DNA from: Psychrobacter arenosus
GTDB lineage: Bacteria > Pseudomonadota > Gammaproteobacteria > Pseudomonadales > Moraxellaceae
DNA length: 64,000 nt
Reading direction: 5' to 3'
Assembly: GCF_904848165.1 (NCBI RefSeq)
Contig: NZ_LR884459.1
Location: 3,286,001-3,350,000, forward strand
The position numbers and the translations under genes are program-made. Below the pieces are notes generated by a model. The model made no database searches and had not been told where the DNA came from. It saw only the letters and a program-made list of their open reading frames with translations. How positions within the stretch are numbered: the stretch's first letter is position 1; every line of letters begins with the position of its first letter. This document shows positions 19,200 to 26,937 of the stretch, in pieces.

Positions 19200-20192
19200 A
19201 TGACTCACTATGTTGGAATCGATGTTAGTAAAGCTAAACTTGATGTGGCCTGGCTTAAAGACATTGACAAGGTTAAAGTTAAAACCAAAGTCTTTGCTAA
19301 TGAAGCCGCTGACTTTAATAAGTTAATCGATTGGCTCAAAGCCAATATCAACCCAAACTTAACCGATATTCACGTGACTCTAGAGGCCACTGGCATCTAC
19401 CATGAGAACATCGCCTATTACCTGCATGAACAGGGCTTAAACGTTAGTATCATTAACCCTGCCTTCGTCAGAAGCTACGCCGATAGTCTTGGTAGCCGTC
19501 ATAAGACGGACAAGAAAGACAGTATTTTATTGGCACGCTATGCTTATACTGCTAAACCTGACTTATGGACACCGCCGCCTGCAGAAGCCCGTCATCTCAA
19601 GTCCTTATTATCACGCTTAGATGCTCTGCAAGAGGATCTGCAACGTGAGCTGAATCGTCAGGAGAAAGCAGACGCTACTGACACCGCACCTATCGTTAAA
19701 GCGTCTATTGAGCAGATGATAAACGCTCTAAAGATTGCCATTGCTAAGCTTAATGACGACATCAACGATCATATCGATAAGCATCCAAACCTAAAGCAAG
19801 ACCAGCAATTGCTTGAGAGCATCAAAGGCGTCGGTCCTGTAGTGTCAAAGCAAATGGTATCGCTGATGCACAATAAACACTTCACTAAGGCCTCCCAAGT
19901 AGCGGCTTTCTTAGGACTGGTACCCAAGCACGTTGAGTCCGGACAGTTTAAAGGCAAATCTCGATTGGCTAAAAACGGCTCTAGTGATATCCGCGCCAAA
20001 CTATTTATGGCAGCCATAGTATCGAAACAGTGGAATCCTGATATTAAAGCTCAATACGACCGCCTACTGGCTCGAGGCAAGTGTAAGATGCAGGCTATCT
20101 GTGCTGCCATGCGTAAGCTCGTTCATATCTGTTTCGGTGTCATAAAACATCAAATGCCTTATCAGCCTCAAGTCACTCAGATCGCTACTTGA
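19200..20192 (+). CDS. IS110-family transposase (DEDD recombinase)
   Basis: 330 aa, full length for the family. The N-terminal RuvC-like DEDD domain has YVGIDVSKAKLDVAW (first Asp at residue 8), VTLEATGIY (Glu) and SRHKTDKKDSILLARYA (the Asp pair). After a helical linker, the C-terminal Tnp domain has IKGVGPVVSKQM, AAFLGLVPKHVESG and LAKNGSSDIRAKLFMAA with the candidate nucleophile serine, ending in AICAAMRKLVHICFGV. No stop or frameshift interrupts it, so the element may be active. GGGAAG lies upstream of ATG 19200. Confidence 0.95.
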   Translation: MTHYVGIDVSKAKLDVAWLKDIDKVKVKTKVFANEAADFNKLIDWLKANINPNLTDIHVTLEATGIYHENIAYYLHEQGLNVSIINPAFVRSYADSLGSRHKTDKKDSILLARYAYTAKPDLWTPPPAEARHLKSLLSRLDALQEDLQRELNRQEKADATDTAPIVKASIEQMINALKIAIAKLNDDINDHIDKHPNLKQDQQLLESIKGVGPVVSKQMVSLMHNKHFTKASQVAAFLGLVPKHVESGQFKGKSRLAKNGSSDIRAKLFMAAIVSKQWNPDIKAQYDRLLARGKCKMQAICAAMRKLVHICFGVIKHQMPYQPQVTQIAT

Positions 20193-20216
20193 TTCTGATT
20201 TGCCAAGATGGTATCT

Positions 20217-20283
20217 ACGCACAAAATTTAAATATTGAGCGTAGCATGTGGTTAGCGCTAGCGTAACTCACGCAATTTATATA
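20217..20283. repeat. 154-bp direct repeat, copy A, right part
   Basis: This is the continuation of copy A after the IS110 element. It matches 21201-21267 over 67 bp with six mismatches and no gaps, and includes the partial palindrome TTAGCGCTAGCG. Confidence 0.88.
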
Positions 20284-20409
20284 GTAATTCACCTTCTTCT
20301 TTAATATGATGCTTTTGATATGGCAAATTATCGTTACTGGAAAGCGTTTGTTTAATAGAGGACGTCTATCTATAATAAGCTTTATAGAGTCTTTTTAAAG
20401 GTTAATGAA

Positions 20410-20625
20410 ATGGACTTACCTCAATATGATGCTTACATTCACATGAGCTACCAGGTGACAAAGCAGCCAAAGTCTAGCTATTATGTAATGGATATGCCTA
20501 TTGCCATTAATACAACGCGTTTAAATGACGCGATTAATTCACCTAGACACCATTTAACTCTAGAAGAGAGTGCTAATACCGAAAGTATCCGTCAAGCTAT
20601 TCTTGCCTTTGCAAATAAGATCTAA
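20410..20625 (+). CDS. Small hypothetical protein, possible antitoxin
   Basis: 71 aa. AAAGG lies eight bases before ATG 20410. The protein starts with an aromatic-rich stretch (MDLPQYDAYIHMSYQ) and ends in a helical region (LTLEESANTESIRQAILAFANKI). It resembles small antitoxins in size and in its position 56 bp upstream of a 136-aa protein of toxin-like size, but no DNA-binding motif is clear. The pair lies between two 154-bp direct repeats, which suggests it arrived as a module. I do not recognise the family. Confidence 0.5.
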   Translation: MDLPQYDAYIHMSYQVTKQPKSSYYVMDMPIAINTTRLNDAINSPRHHLTLEESANTESIRQAILAFANKI

Positions 20626-20681
20626 AACTCTTTATACAGACTCGATGAAGGCCTTATTTATATAAACTCGTTGAAGTCCCT

Positions 20682-21092
20682 ATGAATAATAATAGTGAGC
20701 AAAGATATCAGGTAGAGTTTGGAAAGTTATTTGCTATAGAGTTCGAGAATTACCCTAAAGATCAGCAAGATGCCATTATTAAGTTCATTGAGGTTTTTCT
20801 AAAGTTAGGACTTACTGACTTTACCCATTTCGAAGGAAAAATTGCTCCTTCGTGGAAAGGACTTCAGACCAATCATCCTCACTATAATTTTGCCAAGAAA
20901 TATAACCTTTGGCATTATCACATCGGTATCCCAAATTATCAGAAAAGCCAATATGGTGATTATTTAACGTCAGATTATATTGTGCATTTTATGCTGCAAG
21001 ATAATAGGATGAAAATTGTCCTAATTGATACCACAGCACATTATCGTTCAGATGGAAGTTTTTGGTTTCCTAGAGCTAAATATTTAGAGTAG
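20682..21092 (+). CDS. Hypothetical protein, possible YafO/RelE-like toxin
   Basis: 136 aa, soluble. An N-terminal helical segment (FGKLFAIEFENYPKDQQDAI) precedes a beta-rich C-terminal half with LWHYHIGIPNY, DYIVHFML and KIVLIDTTAHYRSDG. A histidine-rich motif followed by a strand ending in D-x4-H is reminiscent of small ribosome-dependent mRNA interferases annotated as YafO-like, but the resemblance is by eye only. It is encoded just after a 71-aa ORF on the same strand and ends 21 bp before the terminator hairpin of repeat copy B. It could equally be an uncharacterised enzyme. Confidence 0.5.
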   Translation: MNNNSEQRYQVEFGKLFAIEFENYPKDQQDAIIKFIEVFLKLGLTDFTHFEGKIAPSWKGLQTNHPHYNFAKKYNLWHYHIGIPNYQKSQYGDYLTSDYIVHFMLQDNRMKIVLIDTTAHYRSDGSFWFPRAKYLE

Positions 21093-21113
21093 TAGTCTTA
21101 TTGCATCAAATAA

Positions 21114-21267
21114 TAAAAAGGTGAGTTACCGATTGGGTAGCTCACCTTTTTTTGTGGATAAAGACAATTGTCATAATATGCTGGGCTAAAGTCGCAGCCT
21201 ACGCACAAAATTTTAGCATTGAGCGTAGCATGTAGTTAGCGCTAGCTTAACCCACGCAATTTATATA
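21114..21267. repeat. 154-bp direct repeat, copy B (uninterrupted)
   Basis: The full-length copy matches 18896-18982 plus 20217-20283 with 8 mismatches over 154 bp and no indel. It begins with a terminator hairpin (21115-21154; GGTGAGTTACC / GGGTAGCTCACC then T7) usable by the gene ending at 21092. The right end abuts the minus-strand lipoprotein gene. It is the empty-site reference for the IS110 insertion. Confidence 0.92.
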
Positions 21268-21276
21268 AAAAATTGC

Positions 21277-21675
21277 TTACTTGATCATACTGCTATAGCA
21301 GCTCTGCAGCGATTTAGTGACCACTTGAGCCACCAATTGGTTACGATACTTTGAGTCGATAGCGGCGTTAGTCATTTCAACGATACCCACTTGCTGTGGA
21401 GCTTGCTCACTCACACAACCACAAACTTTAGTTTTGGCGGCTTCTTGTTGCTCAGCAGTCATTGCTACTTTAGCCAAGCGCCAAGCTTTCTGCTTTTCAA
21501 TTTCAGTACGGCAGGTGGTATCCACGGCAACTTTAAAGACGTTCATACCGATATTAGTGGCGGTACCTACAGTGTTTACAGCCGTATCGTTCGCGCCTGG
21601 TGTGGTTGCACAGCCTGCCAAAGCGACAGTGGCTAGCAGAGTAGTAGCGGTAGCAAGTTTTAAGCGTGTGATCAT
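21277..21675 (-). CDS. Small secreted lipoprotein
   Basis: 132 aa. A signal sequence ends in the lipobox LAGC (cysteine at residue 22), so the mature protein should be lipid-anchored. There is no lipoprotein-sorting Asp at +2, suggesting the outer membrane. The mature part is helical and contains four further Cys (CRTE, CGC, SCY), which may form disulfides. No family recognised. AAGGAAA lies upstream of ATG 21675, and it is monocistronic. Confidence 0.75.
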   Translation of the reverse strand: MITRLKLATATTLLATVALAGCATTPGANDTAVNTVGTATNIGMNVFKVAVDTTCRTEIEKQKAWRLAKVAMTAEQQEAAKTKVCGCVSEQAPQQVGIVEMTNAAIDSKYRNQLVAQVVTKSLQSCYSSMIK

Positions 21676-22161
21676 AGAGATTTCCTTTCAAGGGTGGTCA
21701 TAATAGCAACCATTACTTAGTCATAAATATAAGTAAGGCTTCATTCAATAATGGAGTAATAATCTAGGATTATGGGGCATTCTATAACGTTAACTCATAA
21801 AATGTATAGTATTCAAAATGAATAATAGGGGAATTGGTCTTGCCCTAATTTGCTTGCTACTTAGTCATAATCATTGCTGCTGCCCTTATATTTTAAGATA
21901 ACAAATTCAAAAGGGAATGCCAAAAAATAGCCTAAGCAAAATTAATTAACCAATCCTATCTAGCTAAATCTTATTAAATCCTTAGTACTAATTCAGATAA
22001 AGCAAATAATTATATTTGTCTACACTTGTACCGAAAAAAATAAACACGCAGCGTCAGTCAAATTGCTTGAACCAAATGTAAATCTAAGTTAGTTTGAAAG
22101 GGTAGTTGTTATGTAATTATTTGCAACCTAACTTATTCAATACTATTTCAAGGAAGAAAGT
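21676..22161. other. Intergenic, divergent promoters, no gene seen
   Basis: This AT-rich region between the divergent lipoprotein and acyl-CoA ligase genes must hold both promoters. No structured element recognised. AAGGAAG precedes the ligase start. Confidence 0.5.
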
Positions 22162-23802
22162 ATGCTCGGTAAAATGATGCACCGCCCATTGTTAATTAGC
22201 CACCTCATTCAACATGCTGCCAAGTATCATGGCGATACCCCAATCATCTCGCGTGAGACTGATGGCACAACCACCCATTCTGACTGGTCAACCTTACACA
22301 GCAATAGTAAACGTCTAGCCAATGCGCTAGGCAAACTTGGCATAGTGGAAGGCGATCGCTTGGCCACTATCGCTTGGAACAACCGCCGTCATTTAGAGAT
22401 TTGGTATGGCGTATCGGGTAGCGGTATGGTTTGTCACACGATCAACCCACGTCTATTCCCACAGCAAATCATCTATGTCATTAATGATGCTGAAGACCAA
22501 GTGTTGTTCTTTGAAAAGACCTTCTTGCCCCTAGTAATGGGGGTTAAAGACCATCTGAAAACCGTTAAGCACTTTGTCTGTATGACGCCGCCTGACGAAG
22601 AAGTTAGAGCGCAATTGCCGAACGTTGTCTTCTATGATGATATCGTCGATGAGCAGTCAGATGAGTTTGAATGGCCAGAACTAGACGAAAATGCGCCTTG
22701 CTCGCTATGCTATACCTCAGGCACCACAGGTAATCCTAAAGGTGTGCTCTATACCAACCGTACTACTGTGCTGCACAGCTTCGCTATTAGTCTGCCAGAC
22801 TCTATCAACCTGTCTGCCAATGATATCGTTTTACCCGTAGTGCCGATGTTCCATGCCAACGCTTGGGGACTGCCTTACGCCGCGGCTATGGTCGGTGCCT
22901 CTGTGGTGTTACCTGGTCCAAATTTAGACGGTCATAGCTTAGCGAATATCATTGACGATTATAAAGTGACCTTGGCAGTGGGTGTACCGACTATTTGGTC
23001 GACTTTATTAGCGGCTGCTAAAGAAACTGGCACGAAATTGACGACCCTAAAACGTAACGTTATCGGCGGCTCAGCGTGTCCTTCGTCTATGATGAGAGCG
23101 TTCCGTGACGAATTCGATTGTCAGACCCTACACGCTTGGGGCATGACTGAAACCAGTCCATTAGGGTCAGCCAACCAGCTAAAAGCTAAGCATGCCGATT
23201 TATCCGATGAAGAAAAACTCAAAGTCCGCTTGTCACAAGGCCGCCCACCATTTGGTGTAGAGCTGCGTATTGTGGATGCGGATAAGGGCAATAAACTGCT
23301 ACCAAACGACGGTAAGACCCCGGGTAACGTACAGATTAGAGGGTATTGGATCGTTGATACTTACTATAACCAAAATGACTCGGCGCTTGAGTCCGATGGC
23401 TGGTTTGACACTGGTGACATCGCTACTTTGGACGAAGACGGCTATCTGATGATTCGTGACCGTGCCAAAGACTTGATTAAGTCAGGGGGTGAGTGGATCT
23501 CTTCAGTAGAGTTAGAAGATATCGCCACGTCGCATCCGGCTGTAGCTATGGCCGCTGCTATTGGAGCGAATCATCCGAAGTGGGATGAGCGCCCAGTTAT
23601 TATTGCTCAATTGTCCCCAGGTGCTGAAGTGAGCGAAGCCGATTTGCTGGGTCATTTCGAAGGAAAGCTGGCCAAGTGGCAGCTGCCTAACGCGGTAGTC
23701 TTTGTAGAGGCTATTCCATTAAATGGTACCGGTAAGATGATGAAAAAAGACCTGCGTGAAGAGTATGCTGACTTGTTGATTGAGCGTGGTCTCGTAGACT
23801 AA
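22162..23802 (+). CDS. AlkK-like medium/long-chain fatty acyl-CoA synthetase
   Basis: 546 aa. ANL-superfamily adenylating enzyme: P-loop motif CYTSGTTGNPKG (about 182-193), VVPMFHANAWGLPY, the A5 motif HAWGMTETSP, the A7 motif WFDTGDIATLDEDGY, A8 RAKDLIKSGGEWIS, and the A10 catalytic lysine in NGTGKMMKKDLRE. It activates a fatty acid with ATP and couples it to CoA. The N-terminus (HRPLLISHLIQHAAKYHGD) and HANAWG motif are typical of AlkK/3-methylmercaptopropionyl-CoA ligase relatives, so chain length is uncertain. Monocistronic, with a terminator downstream. Confidence 0.88.
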   Translation: MLGKMMHRPLLISHLIQHAAKYHGDTPIISRETDGTTTHSDWSTLHSNSKRLANALGKLGIVEGDRLATIAWNNRRHLEIWYGVSGSGMVCHTINPRLFPQQIIYVINDAEDQVLFFEKTFLPLVMGVKDHLKTVKHFVCMTPPDEEVRAQLPNVVFYDDIVDEQSDEFEWPELDENAPCSLCYTSGTTGNPKGVLYTNRTTVLHSFAISLPDSINLSANDIVLPVVPMFHANAWGLPYAAAMVGASVVLPGPNLDGHSLANIIDDYKVTLAVGVPTIWSTLLAAAKETGTKLTTLKRNVIGGSACPSSMMRAFRDEFDCQTLHAWGMTETSPLGSANQLKAKHADLSDEEKLKVRLSQGRPPFGVELRIVDADKGNKLLPNDGKTPGNVQIRGYWIVDTYYNQNDSALESDGWFDTGDIATLDEDGYLMIRDRAKDLIKSGGEWISSVELEDIATSHPAVAMAAAIGANHPKWDERPVIIAQLSPGAEVSEADLLGHFEGKLAKWQLPNAVVFVEAIPLNGTGKMMKKDLREEYADLLIERGLVD

Positions 23803-23855
23803 GAGACCGCCCAAAACCGTCTAAATATTTTTATTATGACAATAAGAAAGTCACT

Positions 23856-23886
23856 AGGCTCATCGCTAAGATGGGCCTTTTTGTTG
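23856..23886 (+). terminator. Intrinsic terminator of the acyl-CoA synthetase gene
   Basis: AGGCTCATC / GATGGGCCT stem with a GCTAA loop and five T, about 55 bp after the stop. Confidence 0.75.
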
Positions 23887-23981
23887 GTTGCAAAAGACCT
23901 ATAATTTTTATATTTATGAGTGCTATGCTCTAGATAATACTTATAAAATGTAATCACTACTCGCGTAATAAAGGAGCGGCA

Positions 23982-24329
23982 ATGTTTTTTATTGAACTGG
24001 ATGAGGGTCAAGCTAGCCTAGCTGATATCCAACGTATCTCACAACATATTACTGAGCATCGCCAGCTAGTATCGCTAATGACGCCCAACCAAGCGGAAGA
24101 CTTGTCCACTATCTTAGCGCCCACCTTACGGGCAGACCATGATGAAGCTAATAAACGCGAACATTGGCAGCGGTTACTAAAGGAATTTGTCATTCACGAT
24201 GCTAAGGGGGAGCCGATACGCTTCTATCGTGAGCCCAGAACGGGGCGGTTATACTTTGCCAATCAGCAAGGGATTGACGCTGTCATTCAACAGACGGATG
24301 CTGAGCTTGACTCTACTACTTCTCGGTAA
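23982..24329 (+). CDS. Hypothetical protein
   Basis: 115 aa, acidic and soluble, predicted largely helical (SLADIQRISQHITEHRQLVSLM, then NKREHWQRLLKEF), ending in a short beta section (GEPIRFYREPRTGRLYF). AAAGGAG lies upstream of ATG 23982. It is followed at 74 bp by two secreted-protein genes on the same strand. No family recognised. Confidence 0.55.
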   Translation: MFFIELDEGQASLADIQRISQHITEHRQLVSLMTPNQAEDLSTILAPTLRADHDEANKREHWQRLLKEFVIHDAKGEPIRFYREPRTGRLYFANQQGIDAVIQQTDAELDSTTSR

Positions 24330-24403
24330 ATATGGACGAGTAGTGTATGCGGCAAGTAACGGCCTAGAAAACAACTCACAATAATATAATAAGGATAACA
24401 GCT

Positions 24404-24832
24404 ATGAAAAATATTCAACGCAATTTACTCATGGTCTCATCGTTGTTAATCATGGCTATGCCTGCATATGCCGATGACTATTACTGCAGCTATAGCGCGC
24501 GTATTTCAGACGCTGATAAATACAACTCTAAAGGGGGCTTGATAGCCCAAAACTATAGTAATAACACGGTAGCTGCGATACTCAGACAGGACAGAGCCAA
24601 TTACTATGTATACGGGAAGGCCAGCCGTGAGGATGAGGGGGATTGTGTCTTTAATGATAAAGAGGCTCGCGCCAAAATGCAGAGCTTTTTAGCCTCAGGT
24701 AGCATTCCGCAATATGCTAGGCGCATTATCATTGATAATAACCCATTGATAGAGGTGGATATTTACAGCAAGCATATCGAAGTCCGCATCATAGAAGAGG
24801 ATGAAGGCGAAAAGACTAGCAGTATTCGTTAA
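24404..24832 (+). CDS. Small secreted hypothetical protein
   Basis: 142 aa. Signal peptide MKNIQRNLLMVSSLLIMAMPAYA (cleaved after AYA, residue 23) predicts periplasmic or extracellular location. The mature ~119 residues are rich in Tyr, Asp and Glu, with two Cys (YYCSYS, GDCVFN) that could form one disulfide. No family recognised. ATAAGGATA lies upstream, and the next secreted-protein gene starts 73 bp downstream. Confidence 0.65.
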   Translation: MKNIQRNLLMVSSLLIMAMPAYADDYYCSYSARISDADKYNSKGGLIAQNYSNNTVAAILRQDRANYYVYGKASREDEGDCVFNDKEARAKMQSFLASGSIPQYARRIIIDNNPLIEVDIYSKHIEVRIIEEDEGEKTSSIR

Positions 24833-24905
24833 TTGCGTCTAAGACGAGGTATAAGTACAAGCATAAGGCTAGATATAAAATAAGTATAAATACAGGGAGC
24901 ACGGC

Positions 24906-25922
24906 ATGAAACCTTATTCGCTAATACTGTCGGCCATGTTAATCAGTGCTTATCCAGGGGCGTTTATCACTAGTGCTCATGCCGCTGATAAAACTATGCC
25001 TAAACCAATCGTCATTGCCATCATTGAGAGTCGCTGTAGTAACCCCGATCCCAACCCACGTCTAGGCTCCTTATCCAAGCCAGTATTAGAATACGATTGC
25101 TCAGAAAAATATGAGGACGTAGATGGCGACGAGCAGAGTATGGATTACAGTCTGCGCCTACATCCCTTATTTACCGCAGATTTTAACCAAGATGGCAGTC
25201 AAGACTTAGCGGTTGAAGTGGAGTCTATGGGACCTTTGGGCGGTAGTGTGTTTAGCAATAGCTCAGTAGAGTATCTATTGCTAGATAAGAAAAAACACAT
25301 CATTGGCAGTCATGAGATCCTACTTTATGCCCCTTTTAGCGAGCATATTGTGACTTATGACTTGGTAGGTAAGCAGATTCATTACAGTGCGGTCCCGAAT
25401 TTCCGCAGTCATCCAGAAGCTTACGATGATAACGGAGAGTTATTAGAGGATACGATTGAGTTTACAGTAAACTGGGCAAACGGCAGTCCCATTAGCAGCT
25501 ATTATCGCGATAATTGCCAGTTAGCTCGTATTAAGAACAAGACCTTATTAAACTTAAATAACGGTGGCGCACGACACGAAGATATTGATATCCATGACTA
25601 TACGCAAGTCATTACGGAGTCGGTGCAGGCAAGTGGGCTCAACATTGAAGCGACGTTGTCAGGCTGTGATTTAAGTACAGTCTACTACGAAATTACGCCG
25701 CAACAAGGTAAAACCTTGCCGGTATTTTCAGAAGTTTTAGCCACGCTAATACCGCTTGCGCAACATAGTCAGCAGTTAAAAGCATTACAGGCTTTGGAGC
25801 AACGCTCAGAACTAAAATTTGCTGAAGATTTACCTTTATCTAAGCGTTGGCAAGCTATTGTCCACGTCGATAGAAAAGAGAAAACTCCTAATGTAAGGAT
25901 TATTTTAGAGCAGACTGAATAG
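24906..25922 (+). CDS. Secreted hypothetical protein with an EF-hand-like Asp-rich loop
   Basis: 338 aa. The signal peptide ends near AHAADK (cleavage after ~residue 26). The segment FTADFNQDGSQDLAVEVES has the DxNxDGxxD spacing of FG-GAP/dockerin-type calcium loops. The rest alternates beta strands and has scattered Cys, consistent with an exported protein. It follows another secreted-protein gene (24404-24832) and shares its strand, suggesting an operon. No enzymatic motif or known family recognised. Confidence 0.6.
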   Translation: MKPYSLILSAMLISAYPGAFITSAHAADKTMPKPIVIAIIESRCSNPDPNPRLGSLSKPVLEYDCSEKYEDVDGDEQSMDYSLRLHPLFTADFNQDGSQDLAVEVESMGPLGGSVFSNSSVEYLLLDKKKHIIGSHEILLYAPFSEHIVTYDLVGKQIHYSAVPNFRSHPEAYDDNGELLEDTIEFTVNWANGSPISSYYRDNCQLARIKNKTLLNLNNGGARHEDIDIHDYTQVITESVQASGLNIEATLSGCDLSTVYYEITPQQGKTLPVFSEVLATLIPLAQHSQQLKALQALEQRSELKFAEDLPLSKRWQAIVHVDRKEKTPNVRIILEQTE

Positions 25923-25931
25923 GGTTAAATA

Positions 25932-25967
25932 AAAAAATCAGCTAAGCGATTGCCTAGCTGATTTCAA
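25932..25967. terminator. Intrinsic terminator between convergent genes
   Basis: AAATCAGCTA / TAGCTGATTT ten-bp stem. The minus-strand T tract (complement of A7) makes it best for the minus-strand gene ending at 26006, but it lies just after the plus-strand stop and may act on both. Confidence 0.75.
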
Positions 25968-26005
25968 GTATTAATTTCTAGCTATTCTAAAATGATTACA
26001 GCGAA

Positions 26006-26521
26006 TTATACGTTTTTGCCGTGTTGTTTTTGCTGAATATTTTTAGCCAACTTGTAGCACTCTTCGATATGGTCAAAAGCAATCTTTTTGAAGATCATAT
26101 AACCCATAGTCGCCGCCACCATTTGGCCGCCTAGAGGGATAAATTTAGTGACTTGCTTGGCAACGATACGACCACCAAAGCCTTGTACAGTCTTCTTAAC
26201 TACCCCACGAGTAGCCATTAAACCAGCAAAATCCACTGCACGGTTTTTTAGCTCATTCCAATGCACGTCACGTGACTCTAGGTCAATGGCAGACTCACGA
26301 CCTTCAATCAAACCAAAGCGCTCACTGATTTCAGGAAGCAGGGTGGTCAATAGACCGGCATCAATCGCCACATCTAAAAATGGCACAGGCACAATAGCCG
26401 CACCGGCTGAATATCTAGCGCGTTTTTTGACCAATTCTTGGCACTGCTCTTTGACTTTTTCTAAGTTTAAATCTGGATCGATAGTATTCGGTAATTTTTC
26501 AGCAGAAGGCGTAGTTTGCAT
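26006..26521 (-). CDS. DUF697-like membrane-associated protein
   Basis: 171 aa. After a polar N-terminus there is RARYSAGAAIVPVPFLDVAID, the small-residue/proline helix seen in DUF697/YcjF-type proteins. An ISERFGL segment and a second amphipathic, Gly-rich region (IPLGGQMVAATMGYMIFKKIA) follow. Two weak membrane segments are likely. Function unknown; DUF697 membership is by pattern only. TAGGAG precedes ATG 26521, and the gene is monocistronic. Confidence 0.55.
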   Translation of the reverse strand: MQTTPSAEKLPNTIDPDLNLEKVKEQCQELVKKRARYSAGAAIVPVPFLDVAIDAGLLTTLLPEISERFGLIEGRESAIDLESRDVHWNELKNRAVDFAGLMATRGVVKKTVQGFGGRIVAKQVTKFIPLGGQMVAATMGYMIFKKIAFDHIEECYKLAKNIQQKQHGKNV

Positions 26522-26937
26522 AGTTAGCTCCTAATAGGGGTAAGGTAATAAATCCAGCATCAATAAGCGGATTCAAATAAAATATAGGCTAATAATAGCG
26601 CTCTCTAAGTAATAAAGTAGCTTAGTTTGATAGTAGCATTAACCTAGAGGCTGCTATGACTAAAATCTTTATACACACAAGTTTATTATAGCTTTGAGTA
26701 ATTATTCTATTAGGGTATTTTAAGGTTTTATAGCTTGTATGCTAGCGTCACTTTGTATCAAAAAACCCTTTTTTACCCCGTTAATTCGAGGTTATGTAAA
26801 TAAAATAGATTTTATTTTAGGGTCGTGTCTAAGTTAGGTATCTAAAATTAGTATCTCTTAGCTATACAAAAACAGCTAGGGCAAAAAATAAAATAACGGT
26901 GATTGAGTGCGGCCAGTAAAGCCAGTAGAATAGCGCC
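26522..26937. other. Intergenic, no gene seen
   Basis: This AT-rich divergent spacer holds the promoters of the DUF697-like gene and recJ. No repeat or RNA recognised. Confidence 0.45.

Larger units (their letters stand above)
18983..20216 (+). mobile_element. IS110-family insertion sequence (IS110 group), ~1234 bp, intact
   Basis: The boundaries come from the uninterrupted copy B of the surrounding repeat (21114-21267). The element sits after GCAGCCT (18976-18982) and before ACGCAC (20217), with dinucleotide CT at both junctions (18981-18982, 20215-20216) and one CT in the empty site. There are no long terminal inverted repeats and no multi-base target duplication, as expected for IS110. 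The left noncoding end is ~217 nt and the right one ~24 nt; a long left leader marks the IS110 group rather than IS1111. It contains a transposase ORF and a candidate bridge RNA. Confidence 0.92.

Noticed and set aside
18983..20216. IS1111-group assignment
   Set aside because: The long noncoding leader is on the left and only ~24 nt follow the transposase, with no subterminal inverted repeats noticed. This fits the IS110 group.
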